Shown here: positions 1 to 11,357 of the stretch, piece after piece
Layout of the letters: every line of letters begins with the position of its first letter
Numbering within the stretch: the first letter of the stretch is position 1
Assembly (NCBI GenBank): GCA_036346355.1
Contig: CM070592.1
Location: forward strand, 30,711,967 to 30,775,966
DNA length: 64,000 nucleotides
DNA from: Rhipidocladum racemiflorum
Lineage: Eukaryota > Streptophyta > Magnoliopsida > Poales > Poaceae
Direction of reading: 5' to 3'
Made by a program: the position numbers and the translations under genes
Notes under the pieces: model-generated
Told to the model about the DNA's origin: nothing
Seen by the model: only the letters and a program-made list of their open reading frames with translations
The model's database searches: none

Positions 1-99
1 TACATCCGGCTTCTGCGTTTTCTTGGGATCTAACGCCGATTGGGTCGGCAAAACACGGCGGCGCCAGCGCTAGCATGCGCGGCGAGGCGCGAGCAGGAA

Positions 100-300
100 C
101 GTTGCCGAGTCATGCTGCAGGGCATGCAAGGCACACGTGATGCATGCATGAAAGGAAGGCATCACGCATGCCCATGCAGGACAGCAGGACATGCAAGGAA
201 GGCAGCAGTTTTTTTTTTCTGACTCAGACAGGCACTCGGCTGCATGCATGCAGGTCATGCAAGGAAGGCTGCATGCATGCAGGGCATGGGCGCAAGGCAC
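100..300 (+). repeat. Degenerate GCATGCATGC / AAGGAAGGC short repeats
   Basis: The motifs TGCATGCATGCAGG and CATGCAAGGAAGGC recur about four times here, giving a local low-order repeat. It lies upstream of the copia gag at 694 and probably belongs to the LTR or leader of that element. Short ORFs across it are repeat artefacts. Confidence 0.5.
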
Positions 301-690
301 TTGATGCCTGGCCGGTTGGCGCTGTTAGAGCTTGCAGTGTCCATGTTGGACACGGCTGGGTTTTGGACGCAGGTTGGACACGAGCCAAGGCGTCCAACAG
401 AGCCGGACTGGTTTCAACTCGGGAGACAAGACAGTGTTAGACACGGTTGATAATCGGAGACGGGAAAGTTTTTTGCTACGGTTTCTGATTTGGACACCGT
501 GGTTAAGATGGAGGAGGGCTGCAGTATATATACAAAGCCAACGAAGCCAAAGGGAAATCAATCCAAGCAAGCAGAGGAGAGATCCAGGTGCCTAAAGGGA
601 GCTCAGATCTGCGACTTGGTGAAAGGTTTGAGCGCGGTGTTCAGGACAAGGCGGTTGTGCGGGTTCTGAAGGAAGGCGTTCAAGTGGAAG
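300..690 (+). mobile_element. Probable LTR end and leader of a Ty1/copia element
   Basis: This stretch sits directly 5' of a copia gag start. It holds a TATA-like run (GTATATATAC near 523) and several scattered copies of a TTGGACACG-type word between 335 and 500. No clear primer binding site is visible and the LTR limits cannot be fixed because no second copy of this LTR lies in the window. Assignment rests on position relative to the gag ORF. Confidence 0.45.
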
Positions 691-693
691 TCA

Positions 694-948
694 ATGGCGT
701 CCAAATTTGATGTGACGAAGTTTGACGGGATCGGGAATTTTGGGTTGTGGCAAACGAGAGTGAAGAATCTGTTGGCGCAACAGGGGATCTTGAAGACTCT
801 CAGCGACCAGAAGCCGACAAAGGTGGATTATGATAAGTGGGAGGAGATGAAGGCACAGGCATGTGCTATCATTAGGTTTTGCATCTCTGATCAGATCATG
901 TACCACGTCATGGAGGAAACTTCGCCAAAGAAAATTTGGGAAAATATT
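694..948 (+). pseudogene. gag: Truncated Ty1/copia gag (Tork/TNT1-like N-terminus)
   Basis: The reading frame opens with MASKFDVTKFDGIGNFGLWQ and continues for about 85 codons with the pattern of Tork/TNT1-type copia Gag: a W in a GNFGLWQ context, QQGILKTL, and MYHVMEE followed by PKKIWEN. Gag packages element RNA into virus-like particles in the cytoplasm. Homology stops after the IWEN motif; the ORF runs on to 1080 only through an unrelated inserted repeat. The zinc knuckle and all of pol are missing. The start ATG is the first in a family-typical context. This is a broken relic. Confidence 0.85.
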
Positions 949-949
949 T

Positions 950-1275
950 TTCGCATGCTCTGGAGAAAAAACGGACCACGAAAACCTTTTTTTCAGGCAA
1001 AACGGAGAAAGGACCCGAACGTAAAGCGCGGGGACCTATTTGTTATAATTTTGGACCTGTTCACTATTTTGAAAAATTAGGAAAGGGCTCGTTCGCGATT
1101 CGTATTTAACGGGAGGTCCTCCATGTAAAACGGCAAACCAGGGACCTAAACGCGAACCGAGAAAAATATTTTCCTCTCACATAAAATCGCGCAGGGACCC
1201 GTCCGTAATTTCGAAGAACCGAAGGGGGGTTTTCGCAAAAACGCGGGGGGTGGCCGGCTGAGCGCCATTCTCTTC
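950..1275 (+). repeat. Interspersed repeat R, copy 1 (inverted copy near 48.3 kb)
   Basis: This block, with motifs such as ACGGAGAAAGGACC, CGGGGACCTATT and GGGACCTAAACGC, matches the reverse complement of about 48240-48590. It interrupts the copia gag at about 949, so it behaves as a mobile sequence. No transposase and no clear terminal repeats are seen. The shared core ends near a GCCGGCTG word in both copies. Superfamily unknown. Confidence 0.6.
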
Positions 1276-1359
1276 ACAAGTAAGGGAGTTAATATTTGCT
1301 TTCTGTTTCAGTCTTATTTGTTGTTAAATTAGAAAAAGTGAATGATAACTGTTTGCACC

Positions 1360-1976
1360 AAAATTCAGCATGCATTGAAATCGGTCTGAATCGGAAAAGA
1401 AGTATTCGTATAATAAGGAATCGGTAAACGACTCGGAAAAGGAAACCGTTTCTAAAAAGGAAAGGAAATCAGATAAGAGGCCGATACGGGTAAATGCACC
1501 GTATCCATGTACAACTCGGATCGGCCAGGCGTGTTATAAAAGGAGGTGGGCGTCAAGCAAAGAGAAAAACCAATCCAACAACACCCACATCTACTTTTTA
1601 CAAACTTTTCTTTACATTGTTTTAGCTTCATAGATCTCTCTGCAAATCGACGGAATCAACATAGTTGCGCATCGCCGATTGTTGGATTTTAGCCAATTTC
1701 ACCCAGGTTTGATTTGCTTCGTTTTGTTGTGCATCGCCTTCCCGAAGCCGATTTTACCTTGTATCCGGATCAACTGTAACCGGTTGATCTAGTTATCTCC
1801 TAATCGGTTCTTGCCGACTAGCGAAAAGCCGATAGATCCTTGTTCATCGGCTTTGATCAAATTACAAACTCTACCTTGTCAATTTCAGGTCAAATTGACT
1901 GGCACGCTCTGCAAACCCGGCGTTTGTCTTGTGTGTTCGAGGCCGAAAACCCCTCTTCACGTTTTTTGCGCGAACA
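1360..1976 (+). mobile_element. LTR-like segment with TATA box
   Basis: The segment carries TATAAAAGG at 1535-1543, a transcript-leader-like tract rich in GCCGAT words, an inverted pair around AACCGGTTGATC, and ends in GCGCGAACA just before kinase exon sequence. This organisation is typical of a grass Ty3/gypsy LTR. No second copy is available to confirm limits or a target duplication, so both the call and the left border are tentative. Confidence 0.45.
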
Positions 1977-1980
1977 ATAA

Positions 1981-2959
1981 CTAATCTGTGGTGCAGAGTG
2001 ACTCCAAATATGGTTGCTTGCATCGCGGTATATGCAATTTCTATCCTTGAGAAACTTCATGCAAAGGGGTAACCAATGTCTTGCTGAATTTTCTTTTGAG
2101 CCACTGGACTTCACAATTTACATATATATTTTTGGAATATTTTGCCAGGTTTGTTCATGGAGATGTTAAACCAGAGAATTTCCTACTTGGCCAACCTGGA
2201 TCACCTGATGAGAAAAAACTTTTTTTGATTGATCTTGGTTTAGGTTTGTGACAATTTTCTTGTGATAGCTATTGGATCACAAAGAGTTGAGCAGATTGCT
2301 CCAACTTGCCACACTTACTAGGATTTTGCTTAACATTCTCTAGCTACATTACAGATGTGCATTTTTAACTTCTTTTATACCTAACACCAATGTTAAATAT
2401 TAGTTCACAAGTGCTTATTCCTACTATTTGCACTGTCAGCATCTAAGATGGAAGGAAGCATCATCTAGACAACATGTTGACTACGATCAAAGGCCTGATA
2501 TATTTAGGTTTGATTTTATCTAATGATGCATTTCTTCATCTCCTATCAATATTATGATTTACCACTTACCTTGTTTTTGACAGGGGTACGATAAGATATG
2601 CTAGTGTGCATGCCCATTTAGGCCGCACTGGTAGCAGAAGGGATGATCTGAAATCATTAGCATATGGGAGAAACTAGCAGCCGGACGTCTGATTTTTGTT
2701 TTTTTTTTCGGACGCTGCGCAACATTTTTTTGAACGTATGAATTTTTTTTTTTGAACGTATGAAACATTTTTTTTTACTGTTTGTCGAAGAAAAATGTTT
2801 CACTACGTAAAAAAAAAATGTTTCACTACGTAAAAAAAAATGTTTCACTACGTAGAAAAAATCTTGCAAAAAAAAATCAAACGTCTGATCCTAGCAATTA
2901 GGTTAGCATATACATTGATATTTCTTCCCAGAGGATGGTTACCTTGGCAAGGCTACCAG
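1981..2959 (+). pseudogene. Casein kinase I-like (MUT9-like kinase type) pseudogene fragment
   Basis: Four exon segments of a plant CK1-type Ser/Thr kinase catalytic domain can be read: to 2068 (VACIAVYAISILEKLHAKG), 2149-2243 (FVHGDVKPENFLLGQPG, the catalytic loop, then IDLGL), 2440-2507 (RQHVDYDQRPDIFR) and 2584-2959 (GTIRYASVHAHLGRTGSRRD, later LPWQGYQ). GT/AG borders are conserved. HGDVKPEN in place of HRDxKPEN is normal for the MUT9-like group, which phosphorylates histone and nuclear substrates. Exon 3 has one extra A near 2445 that shifts the frame, and exon 4 is split by a 237-bp MITE. The N-lobe and the long C-terminus are absent. It shares orientation with the dynamin and STY fragments downstream, suggesting a captured-gene array. 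Confidence 0.85.
2666..2902 (+). mobile_element. Mutator-type MITE inside the kinase exon
   Basis: A 237-bp insertion flanked by perfect 9-bp direct repeats TTAGCATAT (2657-2665 and 2903-2911), the target-site length of Mutator-like elements. The ends are related inverted repeats: the left has CTAGCAGCCGGACGTCTGAT and the right, reverse complemented, has CTAGGATCAGACGTTTGAT. The interior has three tandem copies of a TGTTTCACTACGTAAAA unit. There is no coding capacity, so it is non-autonomous. Removing it with one repeat rejoins the kinase exon in frame. Confidence 0.85.
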
Positions 2960-3269
2960 GTTTCCTCTTTTTCTTTGGATAGTAGTAGTTATCCCATAAC
3001 AATAGTTTTTCATTGTACTGAAGAGTTTGGATCGCACCTCATGAACTTTATATTATGCCCGTTTGCATGTTAGAGTGGTGCGGAACTGATTTGTAATTTT
3101 TATCTACTTGAGATTGCGGATGTCATTCTCTTTCTTTCATTGGCCAACAGATTCACTGATAATGATAGCTCCTCTGCGGCTAGTTTCTTTCTCTGATTTT
3201 CTACAGAACATGAGCTGTTGTGTTTGAATTTTGCTTAATGATGCAATGATATATATGATATCCAGAGGG

Positions 3270-3575
3270 CATGGCTACCAGTATTGTGTGTCAAACCAAC
3301 ACTGATATATTCATATTTATGTCAGTTTGTGTGTAGAACCGACACAGATATGTCCGTATTTGTGTTGGTTTGTGTGTAGAACCGACATTGATATGTCTAT
3401 ATTTGTGTCAGGTTGTGTTTCGAACCGACACTGATATGTGACTATTTGTGTCGGTTCGTGTTTAGAGCCGACATTGATAATGTCCGATTATTACTGTCGG
3501 TACATCTGTGTCGGTTGGAAAACCGACACTAATGTCGGTTCCGAACCGACACAGATGAGCATGTCTGTAGCAGTG
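3270..3575 (+). mobile_element. CACTA (En/Spm) transposon terminus with subterminal repeats
   Basis: An array of direct and inverted GTGTCGGTT / AACCGACAC words ends in CTGTAGCAGTG at 3575; reverse complemented this is a CACTGCTACAG terminus, matching the CACTA family signature with its subterminal transposase-binding repeats. The opposite end is not convincingly found, so this is a terminus or a degraded non-autonomous copy. Confidence 0.7.
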
Positions 3576-4534
3576 TTAGAGGGGTGATGATACAAAAGAA
3601 AGGGAGGCATTGTATTCTTCTCATGCCAGTCTGTAATTCACTGAAACCTCCTGCCAATGTCACAATTATTACCCTCCTTTTTCTTCTGTTGTGATTGTTT
3701 AGGTTGATGGTTAGGAAGAGAACAAACAATGGGAGGTGGTGGGATGCCAAAGATGGCTTCTTTTATCCAACATACAGGGAAAGGTTGCATGTAGTAAGAG
3801 GTTGGACAACGGGTGAGAAACTAACAAATTGGTGAGAGGTGGCATAGTGTATATGTTCTCCATTAGAATAGGAAGGCATATCGCATTGTGATAAATCAGA
3901 AGTATTGCAAGAATTTAATAAATGTATCGAGATACGACTGCAGAAGTGTTCAGAACATTGGTGGATAACAATCTTTAATCATATATACACGGAATATGCT
4001 CTTAGGAAACGCTGCTCGCCTCTTTATTCAGAGGATTATGTTTGAAGCGTCAACTGCATCAGAGTCCACTGCAGCCCCAAACATATTTCGGTTTTATTAT
4101 TGTGAAGCATTGTACTTTTGGAAGTAATGGGCCTTCCTTCATCCATTTGGTTAGAACAAGAATAAACAAGATATACAGAGAATATTTTGTCACAGTGAGC
4201 TGAGTGATTTGAGATTTTGGTATGGCTCCAAAAAAGAACAGCGCAAGGATATTAAAACACCCATTACAAGTAGTCAGTGTGTGATCTCTCTTTTAATGGA
4301 GCATGGAAACATTTCCTTTTTCTTTTACTTTCATCTGACCCTTGTGTTCTATGAAGCAAAGGTTGGCTTGAAGTCTACTCCATTATTGACCTTATATATG
4401 GCAGTACAGTACGGCAAATACGGAAAACAGATGGCATGTCAAGACCATAGGAACCACGCTATCTGGTATTGAGTGTAGGCGAAGAAGTAAACCTGAGAAT
4501 GAATGAGGATTCTTTTTTCTGATTCGGAGTTCAA
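3576..4534. other. Unassigned AT-rich sequence
   Basis: No motif-bearing frame, tRNA or element terminus was recognised. It lies between the CACTA end and a copia LTR and may be residual intron or captured sequence linked to the upstream kinase fragment. Short ORFs here lack recognisable domains. Confidence 0.4.
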
Positions 4535-4734
4535 TGCTAGAGATAATCTTATAATTTGTTAAAGAGTTTTGATTAAGAGTCCAACTAAGATGAGGAGGAT
4601 GATTAGGATAAGGAAGTAGAGGTGGATTAGGATAAGGAAGTAGAATCTTGTTTTGTTATTAGAGCTGTAGTTTTAGGTATAAATTTAGAGGTAGATCTGA
4701 GTTTTTGTAAGCAAGCGAGAAAGAGAGAAAGAAG
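4535..4734 (+). mobile_element. Copia LTR fragment, same family as the 33.7 and 35.7 kb LTR pieces
   Basis: The sequence starts TGCTAGAGATAATCTTATAA and includes TTAAGAGTCCAACTAAG, a GGATTAGGATAAGGAAGTAG unit present twice, GGTATAAATTTAG (TATA-like) and GTTTTTGTAAGCAAGCGAG. The same order occurs on the minus strand in the LTR pieces at 33699-33764 and 35661 upward. A hAT element is inserted at 4735. No matching internal region is adjacent, so this is a solo or truncated LTR. Confidence 0.6.
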
Positions 4735-5687
4735 CAGGGTTGACAATTTCGATCGGCTTTCTCGAATTTCGAACAAAATTCGAGATTTCGAGCCATACGA
4801 AAATTCAAAACCGAGCAAATTCAAATTCAAATTCAAAAAATTCAAAAATTTAGGAAAATTTAACCAAAAACTCTCTAAAATAAGTATTAACAGTTTTGTA
4901 ACATCTAGGATGAAAATTGGTTGTAAAATTGAATTTTTTAGATGTTTTTGCGCCATAACCAATTTTACAACATTGAAAAAAAAAACAGTACTAGGATCCG
5001 AAATTTTATACAAGAAAAAAAACTTACTTGTATTGCTATGGTATATTTAATGTGTTAATGTTATCTAATATTTAAAACTTTTCCTGTATTGATACGTGAC
5101 AACTTTCAATTGTTTAAAATATAGCAAATGTATGGTATTTTTAATATGTTAATGTTATCCAATATTAAAAACATACTTGTATTGCTATGGTATATTTAAT
5201 ATGTTAATGTTATCTAATATTGAAAATTTTTCTTGTATTGATATGTGACAAATTTCAATTATTTAAAATACAGTAAAGGTATGGTATATTTAATTAATGT
5301 GTTAATGTTATCCAATATTGAAAAGCTTATTTGTATTTCTATAGTATATTTAATATGTTAATGTTATCTTGCTATGGTATATTTTAATATTTTAATTATA
5401 TAAATGCTTATTTTTGCACTTGTATTGATAGGTGACAAGTTTTAATATGTGAATTGCATTTTACAATATTTTTTTTTGTAATTTTTCTCATTTTTTTTTG
5501 TAATTTTTCTTAATTTTTCAACCTGCCGTCGAAATTTCTAGCTTTTTTGATCGAATTTCGCTCATGCATTTGACCAGTTTTCAAATTTATTTAACTTTTA
5601 AACCGTTCGAAATTTCTCGAATTTCGACTGAATTTCACTATTGACGGCTGCACGAAAAATGAGTTCAAAACGAAATTGAAAACCCTG
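4735..5687 (+). mobile_element. Complete non-autonomous hAT element (953 bp)
   Basis: Both ends are present: CAGGGTTGACAATTTCG at the left and, reverse complemented, CAGGGTTTTCAATTTCG at the right. A perfect 8-bp target duplication GAAAGAAG flanks it (4727-4734 and 5688-5695), the hAT hallmark. Subterminal regions are rich in TTCGAAATTTCTCGAATTTCG-type words. The middle is very AT-rich tandem repeat. There is no transposase. Confidence 0.88.
5030..5400. repeat. AT-rich degenerate tandem repeats inside the hAT element
   Basis: Units of roughly 60-130 bp recur around TGCTATGGTATATTTAAT, TGTTAATGTTATCTAATATT and TGTATTGATATGTGACAA, at least four times with small changes. Repeat expansion explains the length of this non-autonomous hAT copy. 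Confidence 0.75.
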
Positions 5688-5695
5688 GAAAGAAG

Positions 5696-6470
5696 TAATA
5701 AAATTACGCGTGGCTGAGGAGCAGCAAAGTTCCGGGACGCGTGGCTGCAGGCAAAGGCAGCAAGAGCGAGGTAGCGCGTGGAAGAAATTGGAGCAACAAA
5801 TCGTTGGCCTTTGCCGTGAGGAGCAGCACTCAAGTCCTTCGCGGCACTATGTTGCCCTTGAGTTTTAGCAGCGCTCAAGCCCTTCAGTGCACAGCGCCGA
5901 ATGAAAAGAAAAGAGAGAGAGCGCAGCGGCTCCGGTGGCACGCACGGAAGCAGAAAGAAGAGGGCGTCATGTACGGCGCGTGAGTCTAGGCGGCAGCGAG
6001 GTCTAGCCAGGTCGCGTAGCAGGAGGCTCTCCTCAAGACGTCATGAGCAGCTGTTGCACCGAAAACATCCGTACAGCGGCACAGAAAACAGAGATTAAGG
6101 TGTGAATGTTAGACTGGAAAGTGAAAACCTGGATGAGCAAAGTATGTAGAGATTTTTTTTATATAAAAAAGCCATCTACTTCGGATGTGTCATCTAATAG
6201 TGTCTATGATCAAAGTATTAAAGCTTCCAGCTATGTAGTACCGACATGAAGGTTTGATACCGTATCGATGTCCAACACGGATATGACACCGACACGCCAT
6301 TCAACACGTATAGGTCATGTATTGAATAATTAGATAATAAAAATAAATAATCTAAATATTTGACACAGCTTCGACATATATGATAACACAACCCGGCCTA
6401 CCTTAGTCACCTAAAGGGTAGCCCTAGCCACTCGAGAGGAGCAAAACACCAACATGAAGGCTCCATTGTG
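5696..6470. other. Unassigned region, GC-rich then AT-rich
   Basis: Roughly 5700-6100 is GC-rich and may continue the copia LTR or leader interrupted by the hAT element. From 6220 there is an ACACGGATATGACACCGACACG-like stretch without recognisable coding. No supported gene is seen. Confidence 0.35.
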
Positions 6471-6479
6471 GAATCATGT

Positions 6480-6612
6480 TGATGTTCAATATAATGGTGG
6501 TCCATCCAGAAGAAATGTGAAATGAAGATGCAAGTATTGCAAATATGTTGATACTAGTAGCCACTCTAGAGTCAAAGTGTACTTGCTGAAAATTACTAAT
6601 GGTAATTGAAAG
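6480..6612 (+). pseudogene. Remnant of a BED-type zinc finger (hAT transposase-like)
   Basis: The forward frame reads KAPLWNHVDVQYNGG, then after a stop RCKYCKY and a SRVKVYLLKITNG segment. This resembles the plant BED-finger pattern in which CxxC is followed by SRVKxHLLxIxG, used for DNA binding by hAT transposases and domesticated relatives. The His of the motif reads as Tyr here and the frame stops at both sides. It is a decayed fragment; a chance match is possible because it is short. Confidence 0.45.
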
Positions 6613-6649
6613 ATATATCCTAAGATGATGGTATCTATTCTTTTCAGCT

Positions 6650-9600
6650 TATAAGTGAAATTTCAAAGGTTAAAGTACATATTCCCAATTTACACTTTAC
6701 ATTATCTCAGTTTGACAAACATATAGGAAAATGAAAAGTAAGATAGATTTTTGTAAAAAAATTACAAATCTTATCCCAATCTGAAATTGTTACCATAAAT
6801 TTGTCAAATCAATGTTTATCCTTGGTAAAAATATCAAAAATTAATATCTATATTTATTGCCTTTTCAATTTAAAAATTGAAAATGGAAATTCTAGTTTTT
6901 AAGTTATCAGATTTATTAGAAAATAAATATTTAAATTTTAGATCTGAAATTTTTACACAAGAACGCCCATGTCATTTCAATTCTTATCAAAAAGTTGCAA
7001 AAATCTCTAACTCTATTTAAACTCTCAAATAAATTTAAAATAAAAAATAAATTTTTGCACAATGAGACTTGTTAGAATCTACAAAGTATTTTTACTCAAA
7101 ATTTTTACTAGAGGTAGAAAAATTTTCCAGGACTCTTAGAAATTTTTTTGATGTGATTTGACCCTTCAATTAAATGCTTTTTGATGGCTATCTGAGAAGA
7201 AGTATTAGAGTTGCTAACCATTTGGGACTGACACGTGGGCCCAGGTATTAAAAGAACCCCACCCATCAGCACTGGCCCTAGAAACCTCCACTGCCACATG
7301 GGTCAGGCCACTTATCTTCGGTCGGCCCCACGCGCCAGGCCATCTTTCCCTCCTCTCTCCTCGGCCGTCGACAAGTGGGCCCAACCCCACTTGTCATTTT
7401 TCTCTCCCCCTCTGGCTTCTTTCTCTGTCTTTCGCAACCGAATCAAAGTGGAGCAGCGCACCGCCTCTCAATTTGTCAATTTCTCGCCATAATCTTAGGG
7501 CATCTGCAATGGTGTAGTCAACTACTAGCTATAAAAAATATACATGTCATCTATAGATAGCTAATAGACAACCTCTCCAATGGACTAGCTATAGCATTGT
7601 CTACAAAATTAAATATGGACCCATATGTAAGAGGTGATAAATGCCTTGGAATTAGCTATAGCCTGGCTATAAGTTAGTAGTCTCTCTCTCTTCTTTTTCT
7701 CTCATCCACCTAAACAAAATATTGAGTTGGCACCCTTATAGTAAGCTGAAATGGCACCATTGCAGATGCCCTTACACCACTCGAGGCCTCTCTGCACACC
7801 ATCTCTGACATGATGCTGCCACGACAAAAGCCATACCGTGCTTAGTTTTCACATCCACAAGACTTGAATGACTGGTCGCCAGCCATCTCCATTTTTGTGC
7901 AAATTATGACGCCGGTTTCCCTGTTAAATACCACCCTAATTCACTATAAAAAAAGCCTTAGGAACTTTTTCTATTCTTACCACACCACCTCAGTTAGCTT
8001 GAAGCTCCCCAAATTGTCTCCATTTCCGCTTTCTTACCGAGCACTAAGAAAAGGGAAGAATTCAAATCAAGAGATTCTGGTGAGCAATCTCAAATTCTTT
8101 GATTGTGAAGCGCCAACATTACCTTCCTTAGCACTGTCGCACCGATATTAATAACCCAATTTTGAATTTCTTTGACCTAGTATTGTCACGCCGAGACCCA
8201 TACTCCTCAGCTCCAGTTGCATGGTGGCGGAGCAACGTAGCCCCTCTCCGATGTCACAAACCACAAAACTGGAAACCAAGTAGCTCTTTGATGCTTGAAT
8301 TACCATAAATTGTGCCTAGGCTAGCCTCGGTCTTCTTCACAGCTGACCACCCTCACCGCCGCCACTAGAGCTCGATGCTAGCCGCATTTAGCAAACCTAG
8401 AGCTCAACCGTAAAGTCCCCTGTGCGAACCTACTTGCCTTCTGGCTAAAATTGGAATTCAAATTGAAAGAGAAGGATTCAAAATGTGCTAAATACAAATT
8501 TTGTACAAATGAACATCAAATTGAGTGAGACTAGTTTTGTTAGAATCCTTGGGCTATGAGCAACCTAAATATGTAAAAATATTTAAGTTCCAACTTAGTT
8601 TTAGTCATTTCTAACTAAGGTTGATTTCAATGTATTAAATATTCAAAGGCGCATAACTTATTCAAGTAAGCTCCAAATCTTATGCAATCAATTTATTGGT
8701 GTTATTTAGACAGTGAACTACCTTAACATGCAAATATACTTAGGGTGAAATATTGAGTTTTTACATGTTACATCACATACTACTTTATGTCTTATTAATT
8801 ATAATTCAAATAATTTTAGCTTCTTGAATTCAAAATTAAACACAAAAATATATATAATTTTAGCCTCTCTAATTCGAAGCAAAATTTATATAAATATATA
8901 ATTTTAGATTCTTGAATTCGTAAAATAAGAATGAACAAATCATAAAGAACAAGTAACCTTGTTGTAGCAAAACCTAGGACTGTTAATAATAAATAACAGT
9001 TATACGACGGAATAAAATCATGAAACCCTAACCCAAAACCAATTTGGTGCAAAGTTAGAGCTAGGTAATGTAATAGTTATGCTATAATCTCCTTGTCGCA
9101 CACCAAAGAAAGTGTGATAATCGCGTGGCAAAAAGAGTTGATTATTTCTTATGGGTAAAGCAATACACCTCTGCAGAGTTAAAACTTTTCAAAAAGTCGT
9201 CACATAGTTATAAGTTTTGTTATTTTCATGAAATGAGTTTGAATTTGGTTACAGATTATATGCCATGCGTTGGTATTGGACGATATGTTGCTCACATTAT
9301 GGAGGACTGTGAGTCATTACATTTATGCTTACATTTTTATTATTTTATATACCTGTCAAATTTCTTTACAAAGTTAAGGTTTCAATTTATTATTCAGTAT
9401 TTACAATTCAAGTCAACTTATGCAAAATAACTATAGTAGCTTTTTCTTTGATACAACTTGCATGTATTTTAGGTTTTGAAAAAGTTTTGCGAAAACATAT
9501 GTACTCAACTTGCTACTGTGGTTGTTTTTAGGTGAAGAATCAGGAATCCCCGATGATACTTACTTTGACGTAGGAAACGGGGTTGATAATGATGTGCTTT

Positions 9601-9865
9601 TCTAAGATTACCTTGTCAGTTGCATGTGGAAATAGTTAATAGGTTTAATGGCACACTGCAAGTTAAAATATTTTCACTACTGGTTTATTTTGGTTTGTAT
9701 AATATTATGTGTAAAACTGCTGCTTCCGTTGTAATAAATTAGGAAACTTTGTGTATGGTTATGATCTCAATTTGTAGATTGCGTGCTAGCCACTGATCGT
9801 AGGACTTGTACAGTATTCACACTAGAGTCTTTCTTTTTTGGTATACTATATTATTTTAGTTCACT
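6650..9865 (+). mobile_element. Long Ty3/gypsy-type LTR, copy A (truncated)
   Basis: This region follows the same order of blocks as the better-defined LTR copies B, C and E: AT-rich start, a GC-rich block with GACACGTGGGCCC, a CTCAATTTGAAT-type tract, the GGGTAAAGCAATACACCTCTGCAGAG core near 9150, and a tail with CCTTGTCAGTTGCATG and GCGTGCTAGCCACTGATC. The exact ends are eroded and no target duplication is visible. A Tourist-like MITE is nested at 7498. Small ORFs within it are not conserved between copies. Confidence 0.6.
7498..7771 (+). mobile_element. Tourist-like (PIF/Harbinger) MITE, 274 bp
   Basis: Perfect 17-bp terminal inverted repeats GGGCATCTGCAATGGTG at both ends, flanked by the 3-bp target duplication TTA (7495-7497 and 7772-7774). 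The size, target site and TIR are those of Tourist-like MITEs. It has no ORF. It is inserted in gypsy LTR copy A. Confidence 0.92.
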
Positions 9866-11215
9866 CTACGAGATTATCTTCTTTGTTCTTAAGACCGTGC
9901 ACGCTCGTGTCATATCTCACAAAACTCTAAGCAGCTGCACATAAGAAGGGGTATTAGAATGTAAAAGCAATATATCCTAGTTTTGTATGGTTTAATAGTT
10001 TCAGAGTTATCTAGGAATACAAATCAGCCAATGTTGAAAACGGCAAAGCGTACCAGGGGGCGATGTTGTGGTTCTGTTATATGCTGTCTGAAATAAGAAT
10101 ATCTATTGAAAAAACAACATTGTGTCAATCATTTACATCGGTTTTAGATTTTCTTTTGCGCAATTGGACTCCTTTTTGTTGGTCTATTAGATCAATGGAG
10201 CAATGATTCGCACAACTAGTACATCAACACTCAAGCCTCATGATTTTAGTCATGTTAGTCTCTCATTTTATTCTTAGACAGAAAATCAATCTTATGAAAC
10301 ATGAGCTGCAACTCTGCAACTAGTACAAAACACAAGGTATGGTAATAATGTCACAACTTGTACTTAGGAAACCAACCAAAACTCATCGTGCAGCCAATGC
10401 AAAAGATTCTCGGTAGCTTGTGAATCATGCAGGCTTTAGGTGTTTTCAACAATAACATGCAAAATAAAAAAAGAATTAATGTAAGTACATTTAACTCGTC
10501 TCCAATCTCCAGACTCCAGAGCAGCCAATGCAGGCTTGAAAGTGTTCTCTAATCATTAAAAACGAGTACAGAACTACATGTTGTTCATTGCACTGTACTT
10601 GTAAGATTGATGAGATCACAAGGTAGATGAGATAGCATAAATGTCATGTGCATATATTAGGGCTCTGTTTATTTCGGCTTCGACTTTTTAGCTGTTAGTT
10701 TAAAACTAGCTTTTTGGTTTAATGAGCTTTTTTAAGCCGTCTGCTTTTAAGCTAAGGCATGCTGTTTGGTATCCTGGCTTTTTGATGGGTTGGATGGTGT
10801 AGCTTATTGTTGAAAAGTCAAAAATACCCTTTAAGGTTGTGAGGGCATTTTCTTATGTATTGTACAAATATTTTATGACTTTTTCATTGAATGGTGTACT
10901 GCAAACATATGATCTTAATGTTATGTTGTGATCATTCCTTTTGGAACAGGACGATCCACCCCAGGAAAGAAAATAACAAAAAGAATGCACAAACAAAATA
11001 AAAGACAATGGTTTGGCCAAATTGTGAGATGAAGCGAGTTAAAATCACAAAACCAAATAATAGCCATTATTATACTAAGAGATGAGAACTTGTCATGAAC
11101 TACTAACAGTCAACATCTTTACTAAGAGATAAGAATGTACATGATTTTGGTGATCTCTTTTTTAATAGTTGTGGTCTGATTTCTTGATACAGAAGCATAT
11201 TTTTCTTCTCTTTAG
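9866..11215. other. Unassigned region with a degraded DNA-transposon piece
   Basis: No gene is recognised. Around 10664-10860 a GGGCTCTGTTTATTTCGGCTT start resembles the GGGCCCTGTTTGG-type termini of small hAT-like elements, but the other end was not found. The rest may be introns of the captured gene fragments that follow at 11216. Confidence 0.35.
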
Positions 11216-11292
11216 GTTACCTTTTGAAGAAGAGTGCAAAAAATAATGAGTGGAGCAGAAGGTGGTTTGTCCTAAACGAGAAGAGTGGAAAG
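11216..11292 (+). pseudogene. Single exon of a dynamin-2-type (DRP2) PH domain
   Basis: The exon reads GYLLKKSAKNNEWSRRWFVL followed by NEKSGK, with a CTTTAG acceptor before and AG|GTTAAC donor after. This is the first strands of a pleckstrin-homology domain as found in plant DRP2 dynamins, which bind phosphoinositides during clathrin-coated vesicle scission. The GTPase, GED and proline-rich parts are missing, and the next exon downstream belongs to an unrelated kinase. It is therefore a captured gene fragment rather than a gene. Confidence 0.7.
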
Positions 11293-11357
11293 GTTAACTC
11301 CATTGTTTTGAATTTTGAAATAAGTTCGTAATTGGTTTATCCATCTATTGTTTGCAG

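Noticed and set aside
2612..2640. CACTGGTAGCAGAAG as the left end of the CACTA element ending at 3575
   Set aside because: It lies inside the kinase coding exon (the frame reads through GRTGSRRD), its match to the right TIR is poor and there is no shared 3-bp target duplication.
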